From Hevea brasiliensis (lineage: Eukaryota > Streptophyta > Magnoliopsida > Malpighiales > Euphorbiaceae), in the NCBI RefSeq assembly GCF_030052815.1, contig NC_079501.1, positions 83,864,669 to 83,928,668 on the forward strand: a stretch of DNA of 64,000 bases. Reading direction: 5' to 3'. Below are positions 10,465 through 22,110 of the stretch, piece after piece. The notes under the pieces were generated by a model. That model did not search any database. It saw nothing but the letters and a program-made list of their open reading frames with translations, and was not told where the DNA came from. Within the stretch, counting starts at the first letter, position 1. Every line of letters starts with the position of its first letter. The position numbers and the translations under genes were made by a program.

Positions 10465-13345
10465 AGCTTACCTAGCACATGTGGTTGATACTAGGCAGGC
10501 TAAGCCGAACCTGTGTGATATACCCACAGTAAGAGACTTCCCAGATGTGTTTCCTGAAGAGTTGCGTGGTTTACCACCAGAAAGGGAAGTCGAGTTTGCT
10601 ATTGAGGTAATGCCAGGTACAGCACCCATTTCTATTGCTCTTTATAGGATGGCACCCACTGAATTGAGAGAGTTGAAAACTCAGTTGCAAGAGTTGTTTG
10701 ATAAGGGGTTCATACGCCCCAGTGTGTCACCATGGGGAGCTCCGGTGCTGTTTGTGAAAAAGAATGATGGAACCTTGAGATTGTGCATTGATTACCGGCA
10801 GTTGAACAAAGTAACTGTGAAGAATAAATATCCATTGCCCAGAATTGATAATCTGTTTGATCAGTTGAAGGGAGCCGGTGTATTTTCAAAAATTAATCTC
10901 AGATCAGGGTATCATCAGTTGAGGGTAAAGGATGCAGATGTGTCAAAAACTGCATTCAGAACTCGGTATGGACACTATGAATTTTTAGTAATGCCGTTTG
11001 GTTTGACAAATGCACCAGCAACATTTATGAACCTTATGAACCGTATCTTCCATCCATACTTAGCTCGATTTGTAGTGGTCTTCATTGATGATATTCTGGT
11101 GTATTCCAAGACCAGGGAAGAACATGATGAACATTTGAGGATTGTTCTGCAAACCCTGCGAGAAAAGAAGCTGTATGCTAAGCTGTCCAAGTGTGACTTC
11201 TGGATGAGTGAGATCTTTTTCCTTGGACACATAGTATCAGCAAAGGGGATTAGAGTGGGTCCCAAAAAGATAGAAGCAGTGATGGAATGGAAGCCTCCCA
11301 GAAATACAACTGAGGTCAGAATTTTCTTGGCTAGCTGGGTATTACAGAAGATTTGTGAAGGGATTCTCTCTTATAGCTGCTCCAATGACCAAGTTGTTGC
11401 ACAAGAATGTGAAATTTGGCTGGAACGACAAGTGCCAAGCCAGTTTTGAGAGGCTAAAGGCTATGTTGACAGAAGCACCAGTGTTAATACAGCCAGTGTC
11501 AGGAAAAGACTTTGTGGTCTACAGTGATGCCTCGCATAATGGGCTAGGGTGTGTGTTGATGCAAGAGGGAAAAGTGATAGCCTATGCTTCCAAGCAGTTA
11601 AGGCCACATGAACAGAATTACCCTACCCATGATTTAGAACTTGCAGCAATTATCTTCGCACTGAAGATATGGAGGCACTACTTTTATGGTGAAAAATGCT
11701 ACGTCTATACAGACCACAAGAGTCTAAAATATTTGCTAACCCAGAAGGAGCTCAATCTTAGACAGAGGCGATGGATTGAGTTACTAAAGGACTATGATTG
11801 TGTGATAGATTATCATCCTGGGAAGGCAAATGTAGTTGCTGATGCCTTGAGCATAAAGTCCATCACAGCTTTAAGATAACTAAATGCCTGTCTGTCCTTA
11901 GCTCAAGATGGAGCTATTTTGGCTGAGTTGCAAGTGAGGCCAACCCTGCTACAGCAGATACAAGATGGGCAGAGGGTAAATGAAAAATTAATGGCCATTG
12001 TGGGTAAAATTCCAGAGGGAAAGGAAACTGAATATGAGGTGAAAGCAGATGGGTGTCTGTACTACAGAGGAAGAGTGTGTGTACCAGATGATGGGGAACT
12101 GAAGACGAGTATTCTGAAAGAAGCACACACTAGTGTTTATGCTATGCACCCGGGAAGCATGAAAATGTATAATGATTTGAAGCCTCATTATTGGTGGCCT
12201 GGTATGAAGAGGGATATAGCTGACTATGTAACTAAGTTTTTGACATGTCAACAAGTTAAAGCAGAACATCAAGTTCTATCATGATTGCTACAGCTTATAA
12301 GCATACCTGAATGGAAATGGGACTGGGTCATTATGGATTTTGTTAGTGGTCTACCTCTCACCCAAAGGAAGCATGATGCAGTGTGGGTGATAGTGGATAG
12401 ATTAACGAAGTTAGCACATTTTCTGCCAGTTAGGACTGACTACTCACTGGAGACGCTAGTAGAATTGTATATCAGTGAGATAGTTAGACTGCATGGAATC
12501 CCACTTTCTATTATATCTGACCGAGACCCAAGGTTTACATCGAGATTCTGGAAAAAGTTGCAAGAAGCCTTGGGCACACAACTCCGCTTTAGCACGGCTT
12601 TTCATCCCCAGACAGATGGACAGTCAGAACGAGTAATCCAGGTAAACCCAAGAACTAATTGAATTTTCGCAATTAATAAATTGAAATGATAGTAACAATG
12701 TGAATTATGTGATGGATCTTGGAGGATATGCTAAGGAGTTGTGTCATTGAGTTTGAGGGGAGCTGGGATAGATACCTCCCAATCGCACTGTGATATAACA
12801 ATAGCTACCAAGCTAGCATTCAAATGGCTCCGTATGAGGCACTGTATGGGAGAAAATGTAGAACCCCAGTGTGTTGGACTGAATTGGGTGAAGATAAGTT
12901 GGTAGCACTAGACCTGGTGAAACAGACTGAGGAGAAAGTGAAAATAATCAAAGCTAACCTGAAGGTTGCCTCAGATAGACAGAAATCTTATGCCGACTTG
13001 AAGAGAAAAGAGATAGAGTATGCAGTTGGTGAAGAAGTGTTTCTCAAAGTCTCACCGTGGAAGAAAGTACTGAGGTTTGGGAGAAAGGGTAAGTTAAGCC
13101 CTAGGTTCATTGGCCCATATGAAGTCATTGAACGTGTGAGACCAGTGGCCTATCGGCTAGCTTTACCACCAGAACTGGATAAAATTCACAATGTATTCCA
13201 TGTTTCTATGCTGAGAAGATATCGCTCAGACCCTTCACATATCATTTCCATGGAAGATATTAAAATCCAACCGGACTTGACATATACAGAAGAACCTATA
13301 CAGATCCTAGCACGGGAAGTGAAGGAACTGAGAAATAAACAAATT
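10465..13345 (+). pseudogene. R1 copy A reverse transcriptase, RNase H and integrase, broken and 3'-truncated
   Basis: Order: linker [15 protein letters not shown]; reverse transcriptase with the catalytic FIDDILVYS block (about 11081-11107); RNase H with [10 protein letters not shown] and TDHKSLKYL; integrase with the H-H-C-C zinc site ending CQQVKAEH, the catalytic Asp in MDFVSGLP, the second in ISDRDPRF, and Glu in QTDGQSERV. The C-terminal part reaches EEPIQILAREVKELR, where a chromodomain-like tail would start. A 2-nt loss near 11329, a stop after RNase H (11877), a TGA at 12282 and an intron-like insert at 12642-12715 break the frame. The element stops at about 13345, fused to LINE sequence, and has no right LTR. 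Confidence 0.88.
12642..12715 (+). other. 74-nt intron-like insert in R1 integrase (copy A)
   Basis: Starts GTAAAC directly after the CAG codon of RVIQ and ends just before the codons for LEDML. The interval is AT-rich and has stops in all frames. In this copy it ends GATGG; in copy C (41531-41604) the same position reads GATAG, giving GT-AG borders. R2 has no insert here (50116/50117). Confidence 0.65.
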
Positions 13346-13840
13346 CCCAATAAGTTGTAAGGAAAATTTTACCGTACAGCCATACGACCGACCATGTTAT
13401 ATGGTAGTGAGTGTTGGGCACTGAAAGAGTCGTATGTGTCTAAGATAAGAGTTGCGGAGATGAGAATGTTAAGGTGGATGAGTGGCCATATTAGACTAGA
13501 TAAAGTCCATAATGAGAGTATTAGAGAAAAGGTAGGAGTGGTACCAATTGAGAATAAGTTGAGAGAAGGGAGATTGAGGTGATTTGGTCATATGAAGCGT
13601 TGACATACGGAGACTCCAGTTAGACAAATAGAGCACATTAGGGTAGAGGATAGAAGAAAAGAAGGGTAGACCTAAATTGACTTGGAGGAGAGTAGTACAA
13701 TATGACCTAGAAGCATTACACATTTACGAGGATTTAACCCAAAATCGTTTAGAGTGGAGAAAGAGAATCCATATAGCCGACCCCAAATTTTTAAGATAAA
13801 GGCTTAGTTGAGTTGAGTTAAGTTGAGTAGAGTTTGAAAG
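13346..13840 (+). pseudogene. LINE reverse transcriptase C-terminus and 3' tail, unit 1
   Basis: The encoded block GKFYRTAIRPTMLYGSECWA, then VAEMRMLRWMSGH and RLRxFGHMKR, ending with an ADPKF motif, is the C-terminal region of a plant non-LTR reverse transcriptase, most like the RTE group. The 3' end is a run of TTGAG/TTAAG-like short repeats at about 13803-13830 in place of poly(A), which also fits RTE elements. Several stops are present. The catalytic domain is missing because the fragment begins at a fusion with R1 copy A. Confidence 0.8.
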
Positions 13841-14150
13841 GCATTATTCTCTTCCAACTCTTTCATGTGCTACTTTGGCACTGATTCAAACTTTGTGGAT
13901 GTGGATAAATATTTAAAGTTTTGGTTTGGCGTATTTTTCGATGTATACAGGAAATAGAAGAATGTTTATGGCTTTATGCATATAATAGTAATGTTGTTTA
14001 CAAAAAACCTTGCACTGTTTTTTGTTTTGGATTTTCTTTTTTTTTTTATTGGTTCATAATTTAGGATATTAATTTAATGTCCATAGCTATCTTCTAGCTC
14101 TGGTTGGCTATCATTCACAAACTTTCATCTTCTGACATGCTTGCATGCAG
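13841..14150. other. Intron remnant of gene X, no gene
   Basis: T-rich sequence with a pyrimidine tract and an AG acceptor (TTGCATGCAG) at its end, so it behaves as the 3' part of an intron that the LINE or the duplication breakpoint has cut. Confidence 0.5.
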
Positions 14151-14712
14151 GAAGAGGATGTTGAAATTATTGTACACCATATACTTGGTGTGGTTGATTC
14201 ATTCTTGAGAAGGTATTTTCTTTACTTATCCCACCTTTTGTTTATTCATGTGCAACTTAACGATGAAAATGAACTCTAGATTGTAACAATTGGATTCCTC
14301 ATTCTTTAAGTTCTTTTGATGAGTATGAAAGTTTGGCACATAACTCTAATTATTTTACATATCTCTATTATTTTACATATCTCTTTCTCAAAAGCTTGCT
14401 TTCCTTTTTGCCAGGGGTGATCAATCTCATCAAATGAGAACACCTGAAACAAAACAAGGAGAGTTCAAGAATCTAGTCTCTGATGCAGCAAGGCCTTTTC
14501 TAGCAGCAAGAACTGAACGATTCGTGAATGAGTTGGAATTGTTTCTTGCTTCAGGTTTCAACATTGAAGCCTATGATTAAGCATACATGCAGCAGTTGGG
14601 TTGGAACACTCCTAGATTGACTGGTGAGGCTGCAGATGTAGAACATAGTGAACACACACCAATAATCCCATACTTGTATATTTCTTACGACGACTCTGAT
14701 GAAACTGATTGA
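14151..14712 (+). pseudogene. Gene X, last two exons (copy 1), product not recognised
   Basis: Exon 14151-14212 encodes EEDVEIIVHHILGVVDSFL and ends AG|GTATTT. It joins in phase to the exon from 14415 (acceptor TTTGCCAG), which encodes about 55 residues including ARPFLAARTERFVNELELFL and reaches TAA at 14578. The same frame stays open past the stop through AYMQQLGWNTPRL to an acidic end YDDSDETD and TGA at 14710-14712. The TAA may therefore be a CAA or GAA codon lost, or the true end. I do not recognise the family. No upstream exon exists in the window, so this is the 3' end of a truncated gene. The same two exons recur at 61752-62180. Confidence 0.6.
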
Positions 14713-14820
14713 GGCTGCAGAAGGAGAGCCTAGTGAATTCACGCCCACCTAGAATCCCGTATTTCTGTCTTTGATGACGACTCTGATGTCTTTGATGACG
14801 ACTCTGATGAAGCTGATTGA
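14623..14820 (+). repeat. Imperfect tandem duplication at the end of gene X
   Basis: A segment beginning GAGGCTGCAGA and ending CTGATTGA occurs twice in a row (about 14623-14712 and 14711-14820). The second has an extra inner repeat of GATGACGACTCTGATGTCTT. The repeat adds a second acidic Asp-Asp-Ser-Asp tail out to about 14820. Confidence 0.65.
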
Positions 14821-16123
14821 AAGTTTCATTCCTAATGTGGAACAGCAAAGTTTGAATTATGCTTAATTAAAAAATATACCTTTAGTTATCAATAAGCCTT
14901 AACTCACTATTTCTAGAGTTGTCTCTAATGATAAGGGATTGAGTTCGAGTTTTATTCGAAACTTAATGAACTGAAAAAGAAACCTTTAGCTAATCTTGAC
15001 TACTTTGACAACGTGGTTTTAATTTCAGTATCCTATCGATTTAATTTCGATCAATTGAATGGCTAATATTTTAATAAAATTTTTGAAAGGGAAAAAACTT
15101 AGATATGATTCAAAATCAGATGATTTGGATCGGTTAGTTTAATATCAATTTTGATTTAATTCTAGTCACAGGTTAGATTCGTTCTAATGGCTATATCTAT
15201 GTTTGGATTATGGCCTAAATTTTTGTTTTAATTTTTAGTTGAATTTTTGATTTTTTACTTTCATTAAAGTTGGAGGTATCGTTAATGGGAAAAGAATATA
15301 TAGGTAAAAATCAAGAATAAGAGTTAAAAAAAAAACCATAAAGTTAACAGAGACTCAGACTAGAGACATAGAATCTTATGAAACCTAACTCATAAAACAT
15401 ACAACCCACGAATTAAAACAAAAGCTCCTCAATCCAGCATACAAGTCCAACCCAGAGATCCAAAGTAAGAGCTACAACACAAATATGAGCAACGAGGCAT
15501 TTAGGACGGGAGCGACACAAAGTTCCATGTCTTTAGAAGTGGGTAAAGACTTCTAAAGTGCTATTTACCAAAGTAGACCTCCAAGAACTTAACAACCAAA
15601 AAACTTTCCATCAAATACACCAAAATCAATATTATAGAGCTAATGCTGGGAGATCGTCATCGTAGCACAATTGACGTGAAAAACTCTCTCTAATGAGTCC
15701 TTACCAGTATTCAGAGAAAAACTAACAAAACCATATATACAACCTACTCGGAAGTGAAGTGAGAGATACCGCTCTCTTAGTAAGTAAAGATGTCGTCCTC
15801 ACCTAGATGAGGTCGGAGACAACCAACTACTTTGGTAGGAATGAAGGACTAAGCCTTGAAAGAAAAAGTTTTATTTCATGTTATTTTTCTATCCAATCAA
15901 ACTTCCGCTGAAGGATTAACTGATTAATAAGGAATGGACAAATAGAACGGAAATATTGAAATTCCCTCGTTGCCCTCCATAAAGCCGACTAAAGCACCCA
16001 AATTAGACGGCCAAAAAGGTCATCAGCATACAGTTATCTGATTTATGGGGCCAATATCCTTTTTCGGTTTGAGAACGTTGGGACTTGGGTTAGAGACCAC
16101 AATCACACTGAGCAGTAACAAAC
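14821..16123. other. Spacer upstream of AMI1 copy 2, presumed promoter
   Basis: I see no protein or RNA gene. The part nearest the gene (about 15880-16123) should hold the AMI1 promoter and 5' UTR. The sequence recurs at 62421-63687 with few changes except in the last 50 bp. No TATA box can be assigned with confidence. Confidence 0.55.
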
Positions 16124-19100
16124 ATGGAAAGAAGCTCGGATTATGGGGCTTTCATGGAGAAATTCGTGCTCAAACCGAGTTCTTCATCTCATGAACTTCC
16201 CTTAAATGGTCTTACCTTTGCGGTTAAAGATATGTCAGTCTCTTCAATTCAATTATTTTTCTTGGTTTCTTTTTCGTTTCCTTCAATATTCGTCTCTTAT
16301 TTTATAGTGAATTCATGAATATTTTCAATTACGATGCTCGTTTCATGCCTGTTTTGGGCTCATCTTCCAGTTCTTGATGATACTGGGTTTGGTTCGAATT
16401 GGAATTGGAATAAAAATTTTGCTTTCCTTTTTATCTGCATCTTATTGTGTTTTAATGTTTAGTTTACCTTTGTGGGTTGAACTTTTGGATTAGTTTCGAT
16501 GTGAATGGATTTGTGACTGGGTTTGGCAATCCGGACTGGGCAAGGACCCATTCAGCTGCTACATCTACTGCTCCGGCTGTTTTGGCTATCTTGAGAGGAG
16601 GAGCCACATGTGTTGGTAAAACTGTCATGGATGAAATGGCATATAGGTGAGAATGTGAAACAGGTCCGGCTCTTTTTTAATTTCAATTTTTATTTTTATT
16701 GATTTTCTTCCAACCTTTTGGAACTCTAGATCTCATAAGTGTAGGCACCATTGCTACTAAGCTAAAGTTCATTGGTAAACAAGTGTTGTTCTTAAATACT
16801 CAGAGGCAGAGGGTTTATTTATTTATTTATTTATTTTTTAATTGTGAACCATTTCTCAGATAAATTGAATAAGAGCAGTGAGTAGAGTAAAAATTTCATG
16901 AGACCTTAAAGTTCTTTCATTTGTTAGCTATTGTCTTACTTGTAATTAAACAAATGTCATGAACTAAAATCAGTTTGCGCCCTTGTTTTTAGTTCTTTTA
17001 TTATTTGTTGTGCTAAGATTCTGCATGCAATGTACTTCAGTAAATGAGCATGTGAAGTGATGACATCTCTTTCTGGGTGATTCTTGAATCAAAATTGCAT
17101 TGCAAGCCCGTGAAAATGTTGAATATATATATAAATGTTGTGACATTAGTTTAATTTGATATCAAATCTGATGTGCCATTTAAATTCTAATTATTCATCG
17201 TACATTTTTTCAAGGTGTTTCATCTTTTGCATGATAAAACTTCCCTGAACATTCACGTCATACTTGTTTCTCATATAACTGAATAATTGTGTTTTGAGGC
17301 AGTCTAGATGGGGATAATAAACATTATGGCACTCCTACAAATCCTTGTGCCCCAGATCGTGTACCTGGAGGATCTTCCAGTGGGTCTGCTGTTGCAGTAG
17401 GTGCAAAGCTTGTAGACTTCTCCTTGGGTGAATATTCTACTCTAGATTGATTTTATTGATTTTTCATATGCCTTGGTTTATCATAACTCAATCAAAGTAA
17501 AAAGATTATTTTGGCTGCAGGAACTGACACTGGAGGAAGTGTAAGAGTTCCAGCATCATATTGCAGCATTTTGGGGTTTCGACCTTCACATGATGCTGTT
17601 TCTACTGCTGGAGTTATTCCCATGGCACAGAGTTTTGATACTGTGGGTAAGGAACCAGCATTGTTATGGTTTCATTTTGAATGAATTTATTGGACCAAAT
17701 AAACCAACTGGTGGTCAAATTATTGTGTGGGTTTCTGATATTAGAATGTTTCACCAAAAATATTATTTCTTTGTATCTTTATACATTCTACAATCACGAT
17801 CAAAGCAGCATCTGCAACTTCTGAATTATGGGTGAACAGGACACTTGAGTATTTTTATATATCATTGAATCTGAAATTTTTATTTATTCCCTGATCAATA
17901 GCATCATTTCTTCAATATTCACAACAATGCACCAACACGCTACTAATCTCTGTTGCTTTATTTAATGATATTGGGACAGTTTGTCTGTTCAATTTCTTTA
18001 TTCTACCAATCAACTGGATAGAGTTGCAGGAGAATTAAATAATTCTCTGAGTGCTTTAACTTGGTGATTCATTCTTTTGGCATCGATTCTTCATCCAGGA
18101 TGGTTTGCTAGGGATCCAGTGATTTTGAATCGAGTTGGTCGCATTCTACTTCAATTGCCTGATGTGGATCTGGTTAGACCAAGGCAGATATTTATTGCAG
18201 AAGACTGTTTTCAGCTTTCAAGCATTCCGAATAATCGAGTTTGTCAAGTTCTTGTTAAATCAGTGGAGAAGTTATTTGGGGGTCAGTTTTCTTTTATCTT
18301 TCAAGTTCTAACGCAGGAATTTAGAAATTGCATCCTGATTCCATAGTATATGAAGGATACTTTTATTCTCTGTAATAGACCGAATGGGAAATAGTAGCAT
18401 CAAGATAAATATGGTAGTTGTTTGGACATTTCTCAGTTAGAACATACAACAGGAAGATGCAACTGGGCTTGATGGAAATGTTTCCTAGTACTGTTTCATT
18501 CTTTTTGGTGTCCTATCATAATGCATTATCGCATCTGCATCAGTTTGTTCATATTTATCGCTTCTTACATTTGATATTGCAGGTGATGTTGTGAAGCATT
18601 TAATCCTTGGGGACTATGTTGAGAACAAAGTTCCAAGTTTGAGTCATTTTATTAGTAAAGAAATCAAAAAGCAAGACTATGGTATAGCATCCTTGGCAGC
18701 CCTCTCAAGTGCCATGCGTTTGCTTCAAAGGTGTAAAACATTTCGTAATTTTTTCTGAATTGATTATTCTATGAACCTGAATGATAATTATCATTTTCCT
18801 TATGGTTGTGCCAGACAAGAGAATGTATCTGCTAGATCTGATTGGATTTATTTTCTATTTGAAGCGTAGGTATGAATTCAAGAATAACCATGGTGAATGG
18901 GTTACTACTGTCAAACCTGATTTGGGTCCAGGAATATCAGAACGAGTGTGGGAAGCTATTCAAACAACAGGAGAAAGCATTGGTATTTGTTACTCTGTGA
19001 AGGCAGAAATAATTGCCACCCTTACAACTCTTCTTGAGGTACTCTCTCTTGCAGCTACTCCACAATCCAAAAATTCTTCATCAAAAGAATAAGGCCTTAA

Positions 19101-19273
19101 GCTTATCTTTAGGTTACAAAAATTATGCTTGTGGAAGTTGATTAATCTTCTATATCTGGATTTTGCATTGCTTTTGATATGATAAAGAAAATCTGCCTAT
19201 AAGGGCTTAGGCAGTTAAGACACTTGAAGCATAACACTTGTGCAAAGAAGAAAATAGTTTTTATTTGCAGATT

Positions 19274-19304
<31 letters not shown>

Positions 19305-19877
19305 GCTAACGTGAACTTTGCTCGAACCAATTTCAATTTAGAATGGGATTAATTAGGTTTTAGTTGTGTAGTATCAGTGTCGTATGGGCTCACCGTTGTC
19401 AAATATAAAAATCTATAAACCTGCTAAGTAAAATGTAGGCAGAACATCTGTGTCATACTTGGTTGATTCATTATTTTTAATGTGCTTGTCTAATGTCTAA
19501 CAATATAAGAGCAGGATTTTGGTATCCTGGCTATCCCTACAGTACCAGGACGTCCACCAAAACTAAACACAGATCCAACTACTCTGGAAATTTTTGGTGC
19601 CGAGGCTTCTAGCTTGCTCTCCATTGCTGGATTATCAGGATTCTGCCAGGTTCTCTCTTGCTCTTTAATGTGAATAAAAAAAAAAAGAAAAAACAATTTC
19701 ATTGGATTTTATAAAATATATCATATCGAACTACAGGTGAGCATACCGCTAGGCATGTACAATGATGTACCTGTAGCTATTTCATTATTGGCGAAACATG
19801 GTTCAGATGGCTTCCTGCTCAATGTTGTTGAAACTCTTTATGACACTCTCCAAGAACAGATTGCAATTTCAGAATGA
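16124..19877 (+). CDS. AMI1: AMI1-type amidase (indole-3-acetamide hydrolase), copy 2, intact, nine exons
   Basis: By splice consensus and phase, the exons are 16124-16233, 16494-16646, 17303-17427, 17521-17646, 18099-18281, 18583-18730, 18870-19038, 19515-19649 and 19737-19877. Together they give 1290 nt, i.e. 429 residues plus TGA, close to the roughly 425 of Arabidopsis AMI1. Every junction is GT-AG and keeps frame. Amidase-signature features: the catalytic Lys in FAVKD (about residue 35), the Gly/Ser block PGGSSSGS with the second catalytic Ser (about 112), and the nucleophile Ser in [10 protein letters not shown] (about 136). In the family the enzyme acts in the cytosol and converts indole-3-acetamide to IAA, linking it to auxin supply; the substrate here is inferred. 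There is no signal peptide. It is the only gene in the window with no visible lesion. Confidence 0.93.
19277..19304. repeat. (AT)n microsatellite, 14 units
   Basis: Same site as 1201-1248, in intron 7 of AMI1 copy 2, ten units shorter. Confidence 0.97.
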
Positions 19878-20591
19878 TAGCTTGCTGAATCCAGAGGTCC
19901 TCCTCATCTTGCCTCAAAAAAATGGTCAGAGATTCAATCTCAGTTAACTCTTTCATGCCACTTACATTTTCTGTTCAACAAAAAGTACTGATATGTAATT
20001 CAACAATCATACTTTCTCTTATCGCATTAATTGACTAAACAATTCAGAACCATACTCTCTCTCTCTCTCTCTCTCCTCATCTTGTGGTTAGTGGAATGAA
20101 AAAATGGGCAATGAGACGTCCACTGTTGGGAATTGAAAGTGGGGTGGGCCCACGGCTTGCTTTTGTCAACGATTTTGTTGGTTAATGGGATTAGATTAGA
20201 CCCACATTTTGAAATTATATAGTATTTTGATTATTTCATCTAAGTATATAATATAAAATGATAAATTAACTATGAATAATCATTGCATTATTATTTTTTA
20301 CTTAAATAATTGTAATTATTATTTTTTTAAATAGTTGATGTAGTATATAATTTTCTCATCTAAAGAGCGGGATCCAATCACAAGTTCACAATCAGCATAG
20401 ATCTCTCCGTGTCAATGGATAAAATTTATTTCATGTTTTCTATGGAGAATAATTATTTCACATTTTAAAAAATAAATTTAATTATGTAATTTAAACTGAA
20501 TTAATACTAATTCGGATTATAAATAAATGTGTTGCACATTTTTGGTATAAAATATATATTAATTAATAATATATATTTAAATAACTAGGTC

Positions 20592-20635
<44 letters not shown>

Positions 20636-21304
20636 GGGAATTACATGGTTTACCATTTAATGTATTAAAATGTATTAAAAATAAATTAATTTTTGAGACA
20701 TTTTTATTAAAATTTATTATTAATCAACTATAAATTAAACCCTAAACTTAAATTAAAAAAAATTAAATTTTTATAAATATGAAAATTATATAAACAAAAT
20801 TTTTAGAAAAATATTATGAATTAAATTATCGTAATTTTTAATTCACAAATATTGAATTTTAATAGAATAAATATTATACTAATAGTAATATATTTTATAA
20901 AGTAAATTATTTTAAAAATAAAATTATAAATTATAATTTTTATCATATATCCAATAATAATTTTCAAGTTTTCCTTAAAAATAGCATTTACCTACAGTAA
21001 GAAAGTGCACCCTAGATAACACAATCCCTCCACAGTCCAAGTTTAATAATAGGTCCCACAAGCCACACTATTTGACCAGCCATGGGCCACCAAGACAGAG
21101 GCTGCGCATGGTGATCTTCCACTTGCTTGTAGTGTGAAAAACAACAGAAAAGAGAATATCTATTTATTTCGGTTCGGTTTTCTGATTTCTCCGTCAAAGA
21201 GTGCTCATTTCTTCCCAATCATGAGTTTCCCAATTAACGGATCCATAAATCTCAGAGAGCACTGAACTTCCTGACTTAAATAACCCGAAGATCTCTCGAG
21301 GAAA
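19878..21304. other. Spacer between AMI1 copy 2 and MVK exon 1 copy 2
   Basis: Near-copy of 1822-3292 with a CT run (about 20055-20075), a longer TA run (20596-20632) and a short deletion near 20665. No gene is seen. Confidence 0.6.
20596..20632. repeat. (TA)n microsatellite, longer than in unit 1
   Basis: About 18 units here against about 8 at 2546-2562 in unit 1; same flanks (AGGTCGCTT and GAGGGGAATTA). Confidence 0.92.
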
Positions 21305-21331
21305 TTGGGATTTTCAGAGCTACTGAAAACA

Positions 21332-21461
21332 ATGGAAGTTAAAGCAAGAGCTCCCGGGAAAATCATGCTGTCCGGTGAACACACAGTGGTGCGCGGATCC
21401 ACTGCAGTCGCTGCATCCATTAATCTCTACACCTATGTCACCCTTTCTTTTGCTACTGCTG
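21332..21461 (+). pseudogene. MVK: Mevalonate kinase, first exon only (copy 2)
   Basis: The exon and about 150 bp before it look identical to 3320-3449, including the Arg in place of the usual His, the GC at the expected donor (21462-21463) and the upstream in-frame ATG at 21305. No further MVK exon follows before the R3 LTR. Perfect identity in the exon, with small indels in the flanks, fits a recent duplication of an already isolated exon. A chimeric transcript running into the transposon block is possible. Confidence 0.85.
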
Positions 21462-22110
21462 GCAAATTAATACATATATGCTCTTTAATGGGTTCTCATT
21501 TTTATTTTGTTAGTTGGTTGTGGTTGTTGACATTTTGGTTCTGACAAGTTGAATATGTATATATGTGAAGGTTTTTTTTTTCAGCTTATTTTGAGTTGGG
21601 ATTGTTTGCAAAGTTGATTGAAAGATACCTTTTTGAGATTATGTGAATATGTGTATCGTACTTAGCATATTTTACTTTCATTGTGTTCTAAACCCGTAAA
21701 GGCCAAGTTTTTTTTTTTCCTTTTTTTTTTGGGTTGTTTTATCTGGGGATTGTTGAAATGTTGATTGGATAATACCCCTTTGGGTTATTTGCTGTGTAGA
21801 AACCTTTGAGGTCAAGTGAAATTGTCTTCCATTTTCTGCAGGATTATTGATTGGAATTTGTCTATTTTTTGGAGCTAAATTTGTAGTCACGGGTTTTATT
21901 CAGATAGAGTTCTTTTGAGTTTTTCTTTAAATATGATCAATGAAAAAAAAAAAAATCTGATAAGCCCTGTTCTCTTCCCTTATTCGCAAAATTTTCTCTT
22001 GTACTGGGATTGGTTTGGTTCAATTGTTGTCATTGGACTACAACTTTGCAAAAGCTAATATTTTTCATGTGGCTGGGTTTCGGGTTATCTGAAACTAATG
22101 ATCTAAAGTA
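21462..22110. other. MVK intron 1 remnant, unit 2
   Basis: T-rich, no coding signal. Near-copy of 3450-4100 with short homopolymer length changes (for example the T runs near 21710). Confidence 0.5.

Noticed and set aside
10975..11265. Minus-strand frames opposite the reverse transcriptase (also 27225-27551, 36364-36654)
   Set aside because: Codon-bias shadows of the RT gene; they recur only because the RT sequence recurs.
14821..16123. A possible decayed minus-strand LINE in the AMI1 upstream spacer
   Set aside because: A few phrases looked LINE-like on the minus strand but no motif could be read over more than a few residues.
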